Source of the DNA: Leptolyngbyaceae cyanobacterium clean351
GTDB lineage: Bacteria > Cyanobacteriota > Cyanobacteriia > DAIDHW01
Assembly (NCBI GenBank): GCA_027451865.1
Contig: DAIDHW010000013.1
Location: forward strand, 1-43,843
Length of the DNA: 43,843 bases
Direction: 5' to 3'
The position numbers were made by a program, and so were the translations under genes. This document shows, in pieces, positions 34,917-43,843 of this stretch. Under the pieces are notes generated by a model. It did not search any database and had not been told where the DNA came from. It saw nothing but the letters and a program-made list of their open reading frames with translations. Within the stretch, counting starts at the first letter, position 1, and each line of letters begins with the position of its first letter.

Positions 34917-36017
34917 GTGGCTAATCTACTCAGTATATTTGCGCGTAAACCTCAGGGGTTGGGGATAGAGGTGGCAGCTGACCGTTTGAATATCGTCAGA
35001 TTGCGCAAGCAGGGCCAGGTTATTAAACTAGTCACCTTTATCACTACACCCATGCCGGAAGGAATAATTCAGGAGGGGCGGATTGTCGATCCGGTAGGAC
35101 TGGCAGAGTTGATCCAAGGTACCTTGACTAGTGCCAACTTAACTAAGGTGCGGCGGGTAGCTACTTCAATCCCTGGTCGGGACGCAGTGACCCGTCTAAT
35201 TCCGGTGCCAGCGGAGGTCGATGAACAGGAGCTGCGGGATGTGGTCCTCAATCAAGAGGCGGGATTGTTTCTCCCCTTCCCCCGGGAAGACGCAGATGTA
35301 GACTACCAAAAGTTGGGCTTGTTTATTGATGAGGATGGCATCGAAAAGGTGCAGGTGTTGTTGGTGGCGACGCGCCGGGAAGTGACAGACTCCTACCTGA
35401 ACACTTTTGAGCGGGCGGGCTTGGAGGTGGATGTTTTAGAAACTAGCAGCTTGTCTTTGATCCGGACGGTGCGCACTCAGTTGCGGCACTTCACCTCCCA
35501 AGAAGCCGTAGCCATTGTCAATATCGAGTCGGAAAGTACAGAGATATGTATTGTTTTGGATGGGGTGCCTCAGTTTTCCCGGACAGTATCTATTGGCACT
35601 TATCAAGTCCAAGCCGCCTTGGCCCGGGCAATGAATCTCCCCCCCTCCCCTAATTCTGACATTCTCCAAAGCTTAACCATTCCCCTCGGCACCCCCGGGG
35701 AACCCGCCCCCCGCCCTGCCAGTCCGGGGACATCGGCAGCCATGCGCGTTTTGGGAGAACTAGCCGATGAGTTGCGCCGGTCAATCGACTTCTACCTCAA
35801 TCAGGTGGAGAATCGGGAGGTTGCCCAAGTGATGCTAGCAGGGCCTGGGGCCTCCATTAGTTTAGTAGACGAGTTCTTCGGACAACGTCTGAGTTTGCCA
35901 GTCGTCCCCCTTGACCCGATTGCCAACTTGGCCATTGAGACTACCGAGAGTATCCCACCAGCGCAGCGGGTCACCTTAGGGGTAGTCTTAGGCTTAGGCC
36001 TACGGGAAGTCAGTTAG
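34917..36017 (+). CDS. pilM: Type IV pilus assembly protein PilM
   Basis: PilM is an actin-like cytoplasmic ATP-binding protein that holds the N-terminus of PilN. The 366-aa protein begins ANLLSIFARKPQGLGIEV and contains the RVATSIPGRDAV and DVVLNQEAGLFLPFP regions, an AIVNIESESTEICIV strand pair and the LAGPGASISL loop of the fold. The frame runs from a TTG at 34881, but the GTG at 34917 has GGGAGA 6 bases upstream, so I use that. pilN starts 8 bases after the stop. Confidence 0.94.
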   Translation: MANLLSIFARKPQGLGIEVAADRLNIVRLRKQGQVIKLVTFITTPMPEGIIQEGRIVDPVGLAELIQGTLTSANLTKVRRVATSIPGRDAVTRLIPVPAEVDEQELRDVVLNQEAGLFLPFPREDADVDYQKLGLFIDEDGIEKVQVLLVATRREVTDSYLNTFERAGLEVDVLETSSLSLIRTVRTQLRHFTSQEAVAIVNIESESTEICIVLDGVPQFSRTVSIGTYQVQAALARAMNLPPSPNSDILQSLTIPLGTPGEPAPRPASPGTSAAMRVLGELADELRRSIDFYLNQVENREVAQVMLAGPGASISLVDEFFGQRLSLPVVPLDPIANLAIETTESIPPAQRVTLGVVLGLGLREVS

Positions 36018-36025
36018 GGGCACCT

Positions 36026-36808
36026 ATGTACAGCTTAGATATTAATTTCCTTAATGACCGTGGTCAACGGGTACCGGTTAGACCCCCTGGCTTGCCTACT
36101 GGGGGAGATAGTATGCCCCTAGTGATCGGTGGTGTGGTGGCGGTATTATTACCAGCCATGACGGGGGGGTTGTGGGTAATGTTGAACAATCAAGTTCAAG
36201 GGCTAGAGCAACAGGAAGTCAAAACTCGCGCCGCCTTGCAACAACTGCAAACCAAGACAAATCAGATTACGGCAATGCAAACCCAGATTCAGCAAGTTCA
36301 GGGGAACACCCTGGCGATTGCTTCTGTGTTGACCCAGATCAAGCCCTGGTCGGCACTGCTGCAGGATATCTCCCAACGTACTCCGGTGGGAGTGGAGTTG
36401 GTTTCCGTAAAGGAAGCCCCGGGGACGGCTCCGGCGGCACCCCCCACCCCCACCCCAGGCACCACTCCTCCCCTCCCCACCCCCACCCTAACTATTACGG
36501 GCCTGGCTCGCTCGTTTCCCCAGGTGAATCAATTTCTCTTGGTGTTACAGAAATCCCCCTTTCTCCAACCCGACCAGACAAGTTTGACCTCGGCTGAGCT
36601 AGTGGCTAATCCGACCAAAATTTCCCTGGGGACAGGCGTTCCTTCAGGCACGGTAGTTAAGTTACCTAAGGTGGTGAGTTTCCAAATCCAAACTACCCTC
36701 ACCGCCGTCGGTGCCAATCAACTCTTGGCCGCCCTCAAAAAAGACGGAGCAGTGGGATTGGTGACCAGAATCGAGACCCTTGGCAATAGAATAGGGGGCC
36801 AACTGTGA
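36026..36808 (+). CDS. pilN: Type IV pilus assembly protein PilN
   Basis: PilN is a bitopic inner-membrane protein. A short cytoplasmic start (MYSLDINFLNDRG) resembles the PilM-binding INLLP-type motif. One membrane helix (about 31-53), a Gln-rich coiled coil (55-95) and a periplasmic ferredoxin-like domain interrupted by a Pro-rich insert (about 130-155) follow. At 260 aa it is longer than many bacterial PilN, because of the insert. It overlaps pilO by four bases. Confidence 0.92.
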   Translation: MYSLDINFLNDRGQRVPVRPPGLPTGGDSMPLVIGGVVAVLLPAMTGGLWVMLNNQVQGLEQQEVKTRAALQQLQTKTNQITAMQTQIQQVQGNTLAIASVLTQIKPWSALLQDISQRTPVGVELVSVKEAPGTAPAAPPTPTPGTTPPLPTPTLTITGLARSFPQVNQFLLVLQKSPFLQPDQTSLTSAELVANPTKISLGTGVPSGTVVKLPKVVSFQIQTTLTAVGANQLLAALKKDGAVGLVTRIETLGNRIGGQL

Positions 36809-37557
36809 CTACCAGTGGAGATTTCGGAGTACCAGATCTAGCCCAGGCTCAGGCCTACCCGGTTGTTTTTGGGATTAGCGTTACCCCTAGGGTGGGCGGC
36901 ATCGCCATTGGCTTGGGCGGCTTTGGCATAGCAGCCTATTTGCTGGTCAATTTAGTCATGCCGGTTTACACCCAAAAAGAGCAGCTAGACCAGACCATAG
37001 CAGCCCAAAATCAGGAGGCCCTCCATGCGGGAGAAATTTTAGCTAGATACCAAAAGGTGGCGGTCCAACTTCAACAAGTCCAAGCCCAGCAGCAACAGGT
37101 CTTGAATATATTTGCCTCCCCCGGCGAGTTGAGCACCCTTCTCATCGACCTTGACCGAATTGTCCGAGTCTACCGGGGTAAGCTCTTGGTTTTCAACCCG
37201 GTCGGTGGCCCAGCAACAATTAATGACCAGTCCCTTGGGGAAGGGGTGAAGGGTAAACTTCAACAACAGGTGTACCACGTGGAGATGGAGGGTAACTTTG
37301 AGGACCTCAAGGAAATTTTTGCTACCTTAGAACGGCTACAACCTCTGTTACTAGTGCAGAATTTGAGCGCTGACCTAAACCAGGCTTCCCAGGAAGTGCA
37401 GGTGAACCTACAGCGGGGACAAGTTGTCATTCAGCCTAACTCTAGCTCCCAAGCTTCGGATGCCAAAATTAAGGCCACCTTTGATTTGGTTGCTGTGCTT
37501 CCTGTTGCCGCCACTCCCCCCACCCCTGCTAGTTCCCCGGGGCCTGCCCCCAAATAA
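36805..37557 (+). CDS. pilO: Type IV pilus assembly protein PilO
   Basis: PilO pairs with PilN to form the periplasmic alignment ring. The 250-aa protein has a short cytoplasmic N-terminus, one membrane helix (about 33-53), a Gln-rich coiled coil (60-95) and a periplasmic domain including YHVEMEGNFEDLKEIFATLERL, typical of PilO. The tail is Pro-rich (TPPTPASSPGP). The start GTG overlaps the pilN stop (GTGA), giving coupled translation. pilQ follows after 49 bases. Confidence 0.93.
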   Translation: MTTSGDFGVPDLAQAQAYPVVFGISVTPRVGGIAIGLGGFGIAAYLLVNLVMPVYTQKEQLDQTIAAQNQEALHAGEILARYQKVAVQLQQVQAQQQQVLNIFASPGELSTLLIDLDRIVRVYRGKLLVFNPVGGPATINDQSLGEGVKGKLQQQVYHVEMEGNFEDLKEIFATLERLQPLLLVQNLSADLNQASQEVQVNLQRGQVVIQPNSSSQASDAKIKATFDLVAVLPVAATPPTPASSPGPAPK

Positions 37558-37606
37558 CTCGGTCTCCTAGTCCTGTAAACCCGTCTATCTGTGTGAGGAA
37601 AGAACT

Positions 37607-39421
37607 GTGAAACGCTCGAGCCTAGTTGCACTGATGCTTGGTGGTGGAGCTGCCCTCCTGGGAGCCCCGGCGGCCTGGTCTGCTGAGCCGACGCCGGTAC
37701 CGGTGCTAGTTCCCCATCCCCGGATTACCATTGATGGCCAAACGGCTACTCCTGTAACTTCCCCTGTGGTTTCCCCGGGGGTAAACCAGTTTAATCCTCC
37801 CAGTGAAACTGTGGCTGCCCCAGGAATGTCTGAGGCGCCCCCCACCTCGCCCCAGGCCGTCCCCCCCCCGGTGGGTGATATTGCCGTCTCCAATCTGCTT
37901 AACCCCTCAGATACGGTAGATCTAGGCACTAACCGCCAGATCCCTAATCTAGTACTCCGGGATGCCTCAGCTCGGGAAGTATTATCCCTGTTAGCGAGGG
38001 CGGCTGGTCTGAACCTGGTTTTTGTGACTAACCCTGACGCTAACTCGCAAAATCAACCGGCTGGAGCTACTCCCGTGCCGCCGACTGGGTTAGGCAATAC
38101 GGCAGCTGATGAAGGGGAGGGTCCCCACATCTCCCTGGATATTCAAGACGAGTCGGTCCAAAACGTCTTTAACACCGTTCTTGAGGTCAGTGGATTGCAG
38201 GCCAACCGGATCGGCAACACCATCTTTGTGGGTACCCGTCTGCCAGTTACTGCCCAGAACTTGATGATCCGCACCCTCCGCTTGAACCAGGCGGTAGCTA
38301 ACGACGTGGCGGTTTACCTTGTCACCCAAGGGGCGGAAACCGAGATTGAAGTTCCTGGAACCAGCACCCCCACCTCTACGGTAGTTGGCAATGGTCCTAG
38401 CCAGCAGACGGTAATCACCACCACCACCACTGCCCCGACAATTACCCCCCTTACCCCCCCTAAGACAGCTATTGGTCCTTTGCCCCTCAGGGGTTTGACC
38501 GTTTCCCCTGATGCCCGTCTCAACACCATCACCCTCATTGGTTCTCCCTCCCAAGTTCAGCTAGCCACCCACCTGATCAGCCAGTTGGATGCTAGAAAAC
38601 GGCAGGTGGTGGTAGATGTGGAAATCCTCGAGGTGGACCTGTCGGCAATTAACCAGCAAAATGGTAGCTTCTCCTTTGGTTCCGGTAGTAGCTACTTCAA
38701 CTTCAACAACGGGAACGGCAACATTAATTTTGGTCCCTTTGCCCCCGGCACAAATACGCCAGCCTCCTTCCCGGTCCAGTTTCTAGCCAACCTCCAGGCC
38801 CAGGTGCAAAACGGCAACGCTAAGATCCTCACCGATCCTAGTCTGTTAGTCCAGGATGGCCAGCGGGCTACCCTGTTTCTCACCCAAGACGTGGTGGGCA
38901 ACATTACCTTCGACCAAACTTCCCAGAACAACGTCACGACCACCAACATCACTGCCAACCTGGTGCCTGTGGGACTAACCCTCAATGTGGCCGTAGACCG
39001 CATTGATGACAACGGTTTTGTGTCCCTCAACATTACCCCCCAGGTCACCTCCATCAGTGGTACCCAAAACATCGTAGTGCCGGGGGCTACTAACCCTCAG
39101 GAGATTACTTTGATCGCCACACGGGAGGTGGATTCTGGTCTGGTGCGGTTACGGGATGGCCAGACCCTGATCTTATCTGGGATTATCCAAGACCAGGACC
39201 GTACCACAGTCAGCAAGGTGCCGCTCCTCGGGGACATTCCTCTTCTGGGGGCTTTGTTCCGCAGTACTGACAAGCAAGACGAGCGCACGGAGGTCATTGT
39301 GCTGGTGACTCCCCACATTGTCGGTGATACAGACCGGGCTACCTTTGGTTACGGTTACACCCCCGGGCCAGAGATCCGCAACCTATTGAACGCCCCAGAG
39401 GTACCGGTCAAGAAACCCTAG
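37607..39421 (+). CDS. pilQ: Type IV pilus secretin PilQ (short form)
   Basis: PilQ forms the outer-membrane pore for the pilus. The 604-aa precursor has a signal peptide (likely cut after WSA near residue 26), a Pro/Thr-rich spacer (27-95), STN/N1-like domains (about 100-330) and the secretin beta-domain (about 335-590). The signature VPLLGDIPLLGALFRS leads to a VLVTPHIV ending. I see no N-terminal AMIN domain, which PilQ often has. A run of nine C (37861-37869) encodes VPPP. GAGGAAAG lies just before the GTG start. The stop overlaps the ABC exporter gene antisense by four bases. Confidence 0.93.
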   Translation: MKRSSLVALMLGGGAALLGAPAAWSAEPTPVPVLVPHPRITIDGQTATPVTSPVVSPGVNQFNPPSETVAAPGMSEAPPTSPQAVPPPVGDIAVSNLLNPSDTVDLGTNRQIPNLVLRDASAREVLSLLARAAGLNLVFVTNPDANSQNQPAGATPVPPTGLGNTAADEGEGPHISLDIQDESVQNVFNTVLEVSGLQANRIGNTIFVGTRLPVTAQNLMIRTLRLNQAVANDVAVYLVTQGAETEIEVPGTSTPTSTVVGNGPSQQTVITTTTTAPTITPLTPPKTAIGPLPLRGLTVSPDARLNTITLIGSPSQVQLATHLISQLDARKRQVVVDVEILEVDLSAINQQNGSFSFGSGSSYFNFNNGNGNINFGPFAPGTNTPASFPVQFLANLQAQVQNGNAKILTDPSLLVQDGQRATLFLTQDVVGNITFDQTSQNNVTTTNITANLVPVGLTLNVAVDRIDDNGFVSLNITPQVTSISGTQNIVVPGATNPQEITLIATREVDSGLVRLRDGQTLILSGIIQDQDRTTVSKVPLLGDIPLLGALFRSTDKQDERTEVIVLVTPHIVGDTDRATFGYGYTPGPEIRNLLNAPEVPVKKP

Positions 39422-41145
39422 GCAAACTGTTGGGCATAGAACTGAGCATAGCGGCCGGATTGTTCGAGAAGCTGGTTATGGGTGCCGGCCTCTACGATTC
39501 TTCCCTGCTCAAGGACGAGGATCTGACTGGCCCGCCGGACCGTGCTCAGCCGGTGGGCTATGATGAACACGGTCCGATGAACCATTAGCCGCTCAATCGC
39601 CTCCTGGACTAGAGCTTCTGACTCAGAGTCTAGGGCAGAGGTGGCTTCATCGAGGATCAAAATCGGTGGGTCAAGGAGTACAGCTCGGGCAATGGCTAGT
39701 CGCTGGCGTTGGCCTCCGGATAGAGTTACCCCCCGCTCCCCCATCCAAGTGTGATACCCTTGGGGGAATCGACTGATAAAACTATCGGCGTTGGCGATCT
39801 GGGCTGCCTCCCGAACCGCAGCGAGGGAGAACTCGGCTCGGCCAAAGGCAATGTTGGCCGCTATGGTGCCAGAGAATAGGATGGTTTCCTGGGGCACAAT
39901 CCCAATGTGACCGCGAAGACTAGCAAGGCTAAAGGTGCATATATCTGAACCATCAATCAAGATCTGGCCGGCCTGGGGGTCGTAGAAGCGTGGCAATAGG
40001 TTGACCAGGGTTGACTTGCCAGCCCCTGAAGCCCCCACAAGAGCTACCACTTCCCCGGGCAGGGCTACCAGGCTGACTTGATCGAGGACCTTTTGACCAC
40101 TCTGGTAGGCAAAACTAACTTGCCTGTACTCTACCTTCCCCTGGACGTGGGTCAGTTGGATGGCTTGGGGAGCATCCCCTACTTGAGGCTGGATCGCCAA
40201 GAGCTCAAACACCCGCTCTACCGAGGCTTCTCCCTGCTTGAAGTCATTGTAACTACTGGTGAAGAGGGCGATGGGCTCGATCAGGAGGGCAATGGCAGTC
40301 AGATAGCTGACAAATCCCCGGCTGGTGAGGGTGCCGCGGGAGATTTCCCAGCCGCCCAAGAGGAGCAATAACAGGATACTCATGGCCTGCAAAAACCCGA
40401 CTACTGGGAACTGGACTGCCTTGAGGCGCTCAGACTGCAGCTGAGCATGGCGGTTAAGCTGGGCGGCCTCAGTAAAACGTTTAATCTCGTGATCTGCTGC
40501 GGCAAAGGCTTGCACCAATTGCACACCAGCGAAAACCTCGGTGACCAGGGCTGATAGATCTGAGACCCGCTGTTGACTGCGGCGGGACAACAGCAATAGT
40601 TTCTGCCCAAACCAGCTGATCAACCACCCCAGCAGTGGCGCCAGGCAGAGGGTGGCGAGGGTAAGCTGCCAGTTCAGGTAGAACATGTAGATAGGAATGG
40701 CTACCAGTTGCAAAAGGCAGGGAATAAACTGGTGGGCAATTTTGTTTACCACCTCCCCGACCCGGTCTACATCTTCGGTCAGGCGATAGGCCAAATCCCC
40801 GGTCCGGCTGCGCTCGAAAAACGCCAAGCTCATCTGATGCAGGTGGCTGTAGACGTGCCGCCGCAGCTGAAAAGCCACCTGCAGGGAAGCCTGGGCCATC
40901 CACATGTCTTGACCCCCTAGGCAGGCGGCCCGCACGAGGAAAACTAAGGTAGCCAAACCTAGCCAGTGGCTCACCGCAGATACTTTTCCCTCTCCCAGAG
41001 TAACTGCCACTTCCCCGCCTAGGTAGGGAAGGCAGAGGGTGACTACCCCGTAACCAACCACACACACCAGACCGCGCAGGAAAATTGGCCACTGGGGCTG
41101 GAGGTAGGGGAGCAACTGCCAGTAGGCAGAATGGGGTTTTTTCAA
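39418..41145 (-). CDS. ABC exporter, MsbA/multidrug type (fused membrane and ATPase domains)
   Basis: A 575-aa half-transporter with six membrane helices in the first 310 residues and a nucleotide-binding domain. The latter has Walker A GASGAGKST, signature LSGGQRQR, Walker B ILILDEATSALD and H-loop IIAHRLSTV. Such homodimers export lipids, drugs or peptides; the substrate is unknown. The start is a TTG 4 bases after the second dedA gene, with no Shine-Dalgarno, implying coupling. Being last in an ahcY-dedA-dedA unit suggests a membrane-lipid role, which is only inference. The 3' end overlaps pilQ by four bases. Confidence 0.9.
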   Translation of the reverse strand: MKKPHSAYWQLLPYLQPQWPIFLRGLVCVVGYGVVTLCLPYLGGEVAVTLGEGKVSAVSHWLGLATLVFLVRAACLGGQDMWMAQASLQVAFQLRRHVYSHLHQMSLAFFERSRTGDLAYRLTEDVDRVGEVVNKIAHQFIPCLLQLVAIPIYMFYLNWQLTLATLCLAPLLGWLISWFGQKLLLLSRRSQQRVSDLSALVTEVFAGVQLVQAFAAADHEIKRFTEAAQLNRHAQLQSERLKAVQFPVVGFLQAMSILLLLLLGGWEISRGTLTSRGFVSYLTAIALLIEPIALFTSSYNDFKQGEASVERVFELLAIQPQVGDAPQAIQLTHVQGKVEYRQVSFAYQSGQKVLDQVSLVALPGEVVALVGASGAGKSTLVNLLPRFYDPQAGQILIDGSDICTFSLASLRGHIGIVPQETILFSGTIAANIAFGRAEFSLAAVREAAQIANADSFISRFPQGYHTWMGERGVTLSGGQRQRLAIARAVLLDPPILILDEATSALDSESEALVQEAIERLMVHRTVFIIAHRLSTVRRASQILVLEQGRIVEAGTHNQLLEQSGRYAQFYAQQFA

Positions 41146-41149
41146 GGGT

Positions 41150-41758
41150 TCAGGGACGTTTACGAGAGCGGTTACTGGTTAGGTGCAGGGCGGGAGGAAT
41201 CACCGAGGCTATAATAATCAAACCCACGATCAGCAGAATGTAGTGGTCGGCGTGGGGGACCGTCTGGCCCAGGAAGTATCCCAATAGCAGCAGGCCACTG
41301 CCCCACCCAATCCCCCCTACCAGGTTATAGACCAAAAAAGTGCGGTAATCCATCCGGCTGATACCGGCCAAAACTGGGGCGAAGGTACGCACAACCGGTA
41401 GGAAGCGAGCAATAAGAATGGTTTTACGACCGTAATCGGCGTAGAACTTCTCTGCCCGGAGCAGGTTTGAACGGCGAAATAGCCAAGACTCTCGTCTTTC
41501 GAACAGGTTTCTCCCCCAACGCCGGCCGGTGTAGTAGCCGCAGCTGTCCCCGAGCACGGCGCAGACTGAACAGCCAAACAATAGCAAGCCTAGGTTGAGA
41601 AAACCCTGGGAGGCCAAAAAGCCCGAGGTGAAAAGGAGGCTATCCCCAGGCAGGAAAAAGCCTACCAGCAGGCCAGATTCCGCAAACACTACGGCCCAGA
41701 TTGCCAGGTGGGCTCCCCAAAATCCCAGAGCTAGGAGGTGGTCCTGTAGGTGACTCAT
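41150..41758 (-). CDS. DedA/VTT-domain membrane protein (second of tandem pair)
   Basis: DedA proteins are inner-membrane proteins linked to undecaprenyl-phosphate or phospholipid flipping and membrane-potential maintenance. The 202-aa protein has the VTT landmarks AESGLLVGFFLPGDSLLF, DSCGYYTGRRWG and the conserved Arg-containing RFLPVVRTFAPVLAGISRM. Hydrophobic helices follow to a basic C-terminus (SNRSRKRP). The ATG overlaps the stop of the upstream dedA gene (ATGA), so the two are translated together. The ABC exporter starts 4 bases after its stop. Confidence 0.9.
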   Translation of the reverse strand: MSHLQDHLLALGFWGAHLAIWAVVFAESGLLVGFFLPGDSLLFTSGFLASQGFLNLGLLLFGCSVCAVLGDSCGYYTGRRWGRNLFERRESWLFRRSNLLRAEKFYADYGRKTILIARFLPVVRTFAPVLAGISRMDYRTFLVYNLVGGIGWGSGLLLLGYFLGQTVPHADHYILLIVGLIIIASVIPPALHLTSNRSRKRP

Positions 41759-42354
41759 GGATGCAATCGCCGCCGTAGAAACCAGCTGCCGGCCCCTACC
41801 ACCCCTAGGACTAGCACAACTTGGGAGACCGGAGCTAGGACTTCACCGACTTGGCTGTAGTTTTCTCCTAGGAGGTAGCCGGCCCCCGTCAGCAAGCTAA
41901 TCCAAATCCCCGTACCCAGGGTGGAGTAGGCCAGAAAAGGGCCTAGGGGGACTGGGGCCAGGCCGGCGGGGGTGGAAACCAAGGTCCGTACGGTGGGTAC
42001 TAGCCGCCCCCAGAATACAGCCTGGTGGCCATGGCTCTGAAACCAGCTGTTGACCTGGTTTAGGGTTTGACTGGAAATACCGCACCACTTGCCGTAGCGG
42101 TCGGCGAAGTCATTCAGGCGCGCTTGCCCCAAGACCCTGCCGCCGTAGTACCAGGGCAGGGTACCTAGCATGGTGCCTATAACCCCCGCCACCACCGTTA
42201 AACCCAGGTCCAGGTCGCCCCGGGCAGCGGTAAAACCCGCCAGGGGCATAATTAGCTCGGAAGGGATGGGCGGGAAGATATTTTCCAGAAACATCAGCAG
42301 TATAATCCCGCCGTACCCCAGGGAGGCCATGGTTTCAGTAATCCAATCCACCAT
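41755..42354 (-). CDS. DedA/VTT-domain membrane protein (first of tandem pair)
   Basis: This 199-aa DedA-family protein has the conserved ENIFPPIPSELIMPLAGF re-entrant segment with acidic Glu, LPWYYGGRVLG and the Arg-rich RLVPTVRTLVSTPAGL. It differs clearly from its neighbour, so the pair is ancient rather than a fresh duplication. A TTG at 42378 is in frame and would overlap ahcY; I use the ATG at 42354, which lies 5 bases after the ahcY stop. It overlaps the next dedA by four bases. Confidence 0.9.
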   Translation of the reverse strand: MVDWITETMASLGYGGIILLMFLENIFPPIPSELIMPLAGFTAARGDLDLGLTVVAGVIGTMLGTLPWYYGGRVLGQARLNDFADRYGKWCGISSQTLNQVNSWFQSHGHQAVFWGRLVPTVRTLVSTPAGLAPVPLGPFLAYSTLGTGIWISLLTGAGYLLGENYSQVGEVLAPVSQVVLVLGVVGAGSWFLRRRLHP

Positions 42355-42359
42355 AGGGT

Positions 42360-43664
<1,305 letters not shown>

Positions 43665-43716
43665 TCAACTGCTCAAAACCAGCCTACCGCGACGGGGGAC
43701 CATCACGGCAAGCTGG

Positions 43717-43730
43717 AGGTGAACTCACCT
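43717..43730. repeat. Perfect inverted repeat between psbD and ahcY
   Basis: AGGTGA-AC-TCACCT is a perfect 14-base inverted repeat about 75 bases upstream of the ahcY start and 20 bases after the psbD stop. It could be an operator or part of the psbD message end. No T run follows it on the minus strand, so it is not a standard terminator. Confidence 0.35.
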
Positions 43731-43750
43731 AGCCAAGTAAGGCAACCTTT

Positions 43751-43843
<93 letters not shown>

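Overview
The window comes from a cyanobacterial chromosome. It carries PipX with its partner PipY, a photosystem II S4-domain protein, the C-terminus of the photosystem II D2 protein, MenB (phylloquinone synthesis), a VTE6-like DUF92 protein and the PilMNOQ pilus cluster. Base composition is moderately GC-rich, with many G/C homopolymer runs and frequent CTAG. I found no HIP1 octamer (GCGATCGC), a repeat common in many cyanobacteria. A unicellular, possibly early-branching or thermophilic lineage is plausible, but I cannot name a species.

Layout. 1-5393 (+): a terminator of an upstream gene, then sbcC, ppk2 and pyrC. 5377-7212 (-): a two-gene unit of a SAM methyltransferase and a secreted GH16-type glycosidase. 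7213-9162 is the accessory part: a roughly 480-bp gene-poor block that could form hairpins, a doubtful 45-codon ORF, and a compact restriction-modification pair (D12-class adenine methylase overlapping a 147-aa PD-(D/E)xK nuclease). 9375-13866: housekeeping genes on both strands (def, a small membrane protein, DUF92/VTE6-like, VOC protein, a proline-rich cyanobacterial protein, gatC, menB, orphan ureD). 13929-17392 (+): der, ecfT-like, pipX, pipY. 17381-22557 (-): rpsF, a large GT39-like membrane protein with C-terminal TPRs, glyA, pyrD. 22664-24221 (+): FAH-family hydrolase and PSII S4 protein. 24205-30117 (-): tig, clpP, clpX, argJ and a membrane GTPase. 30227-39421 (+): asd, dapA, rnj, aroE, pilM, pilN, pilO, pilQ. 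39418-43843 (-): the end of a psbD copy, ahcY, two tandem dedA genes and an ABC exporter.

How the genes work together. tig-clpP-clpX couples nascent-chain folding to proteolysis. asd-dapA begins lysine/diaminopimelate synthesis. PilM, PilN, PilO and the secretin PilQ form the alignment complex and outer-membrane pore of type IV pili. PipX and PipY belong to the PII/NtcA nitrogen-signalling network. The genome is tightly packed: all six convergent gene pairs overlap at their 3' ends, and many co-directional genes overlap by 1-20 bases.

I see no CRISPR array, transposase, rRNA or tRNA. The best leads for something undescribed are the nuclease with an atypical active site, the structured block at 7249-7697, and the C9/G9 tracts, two of which lie in one methyltransferase gene.
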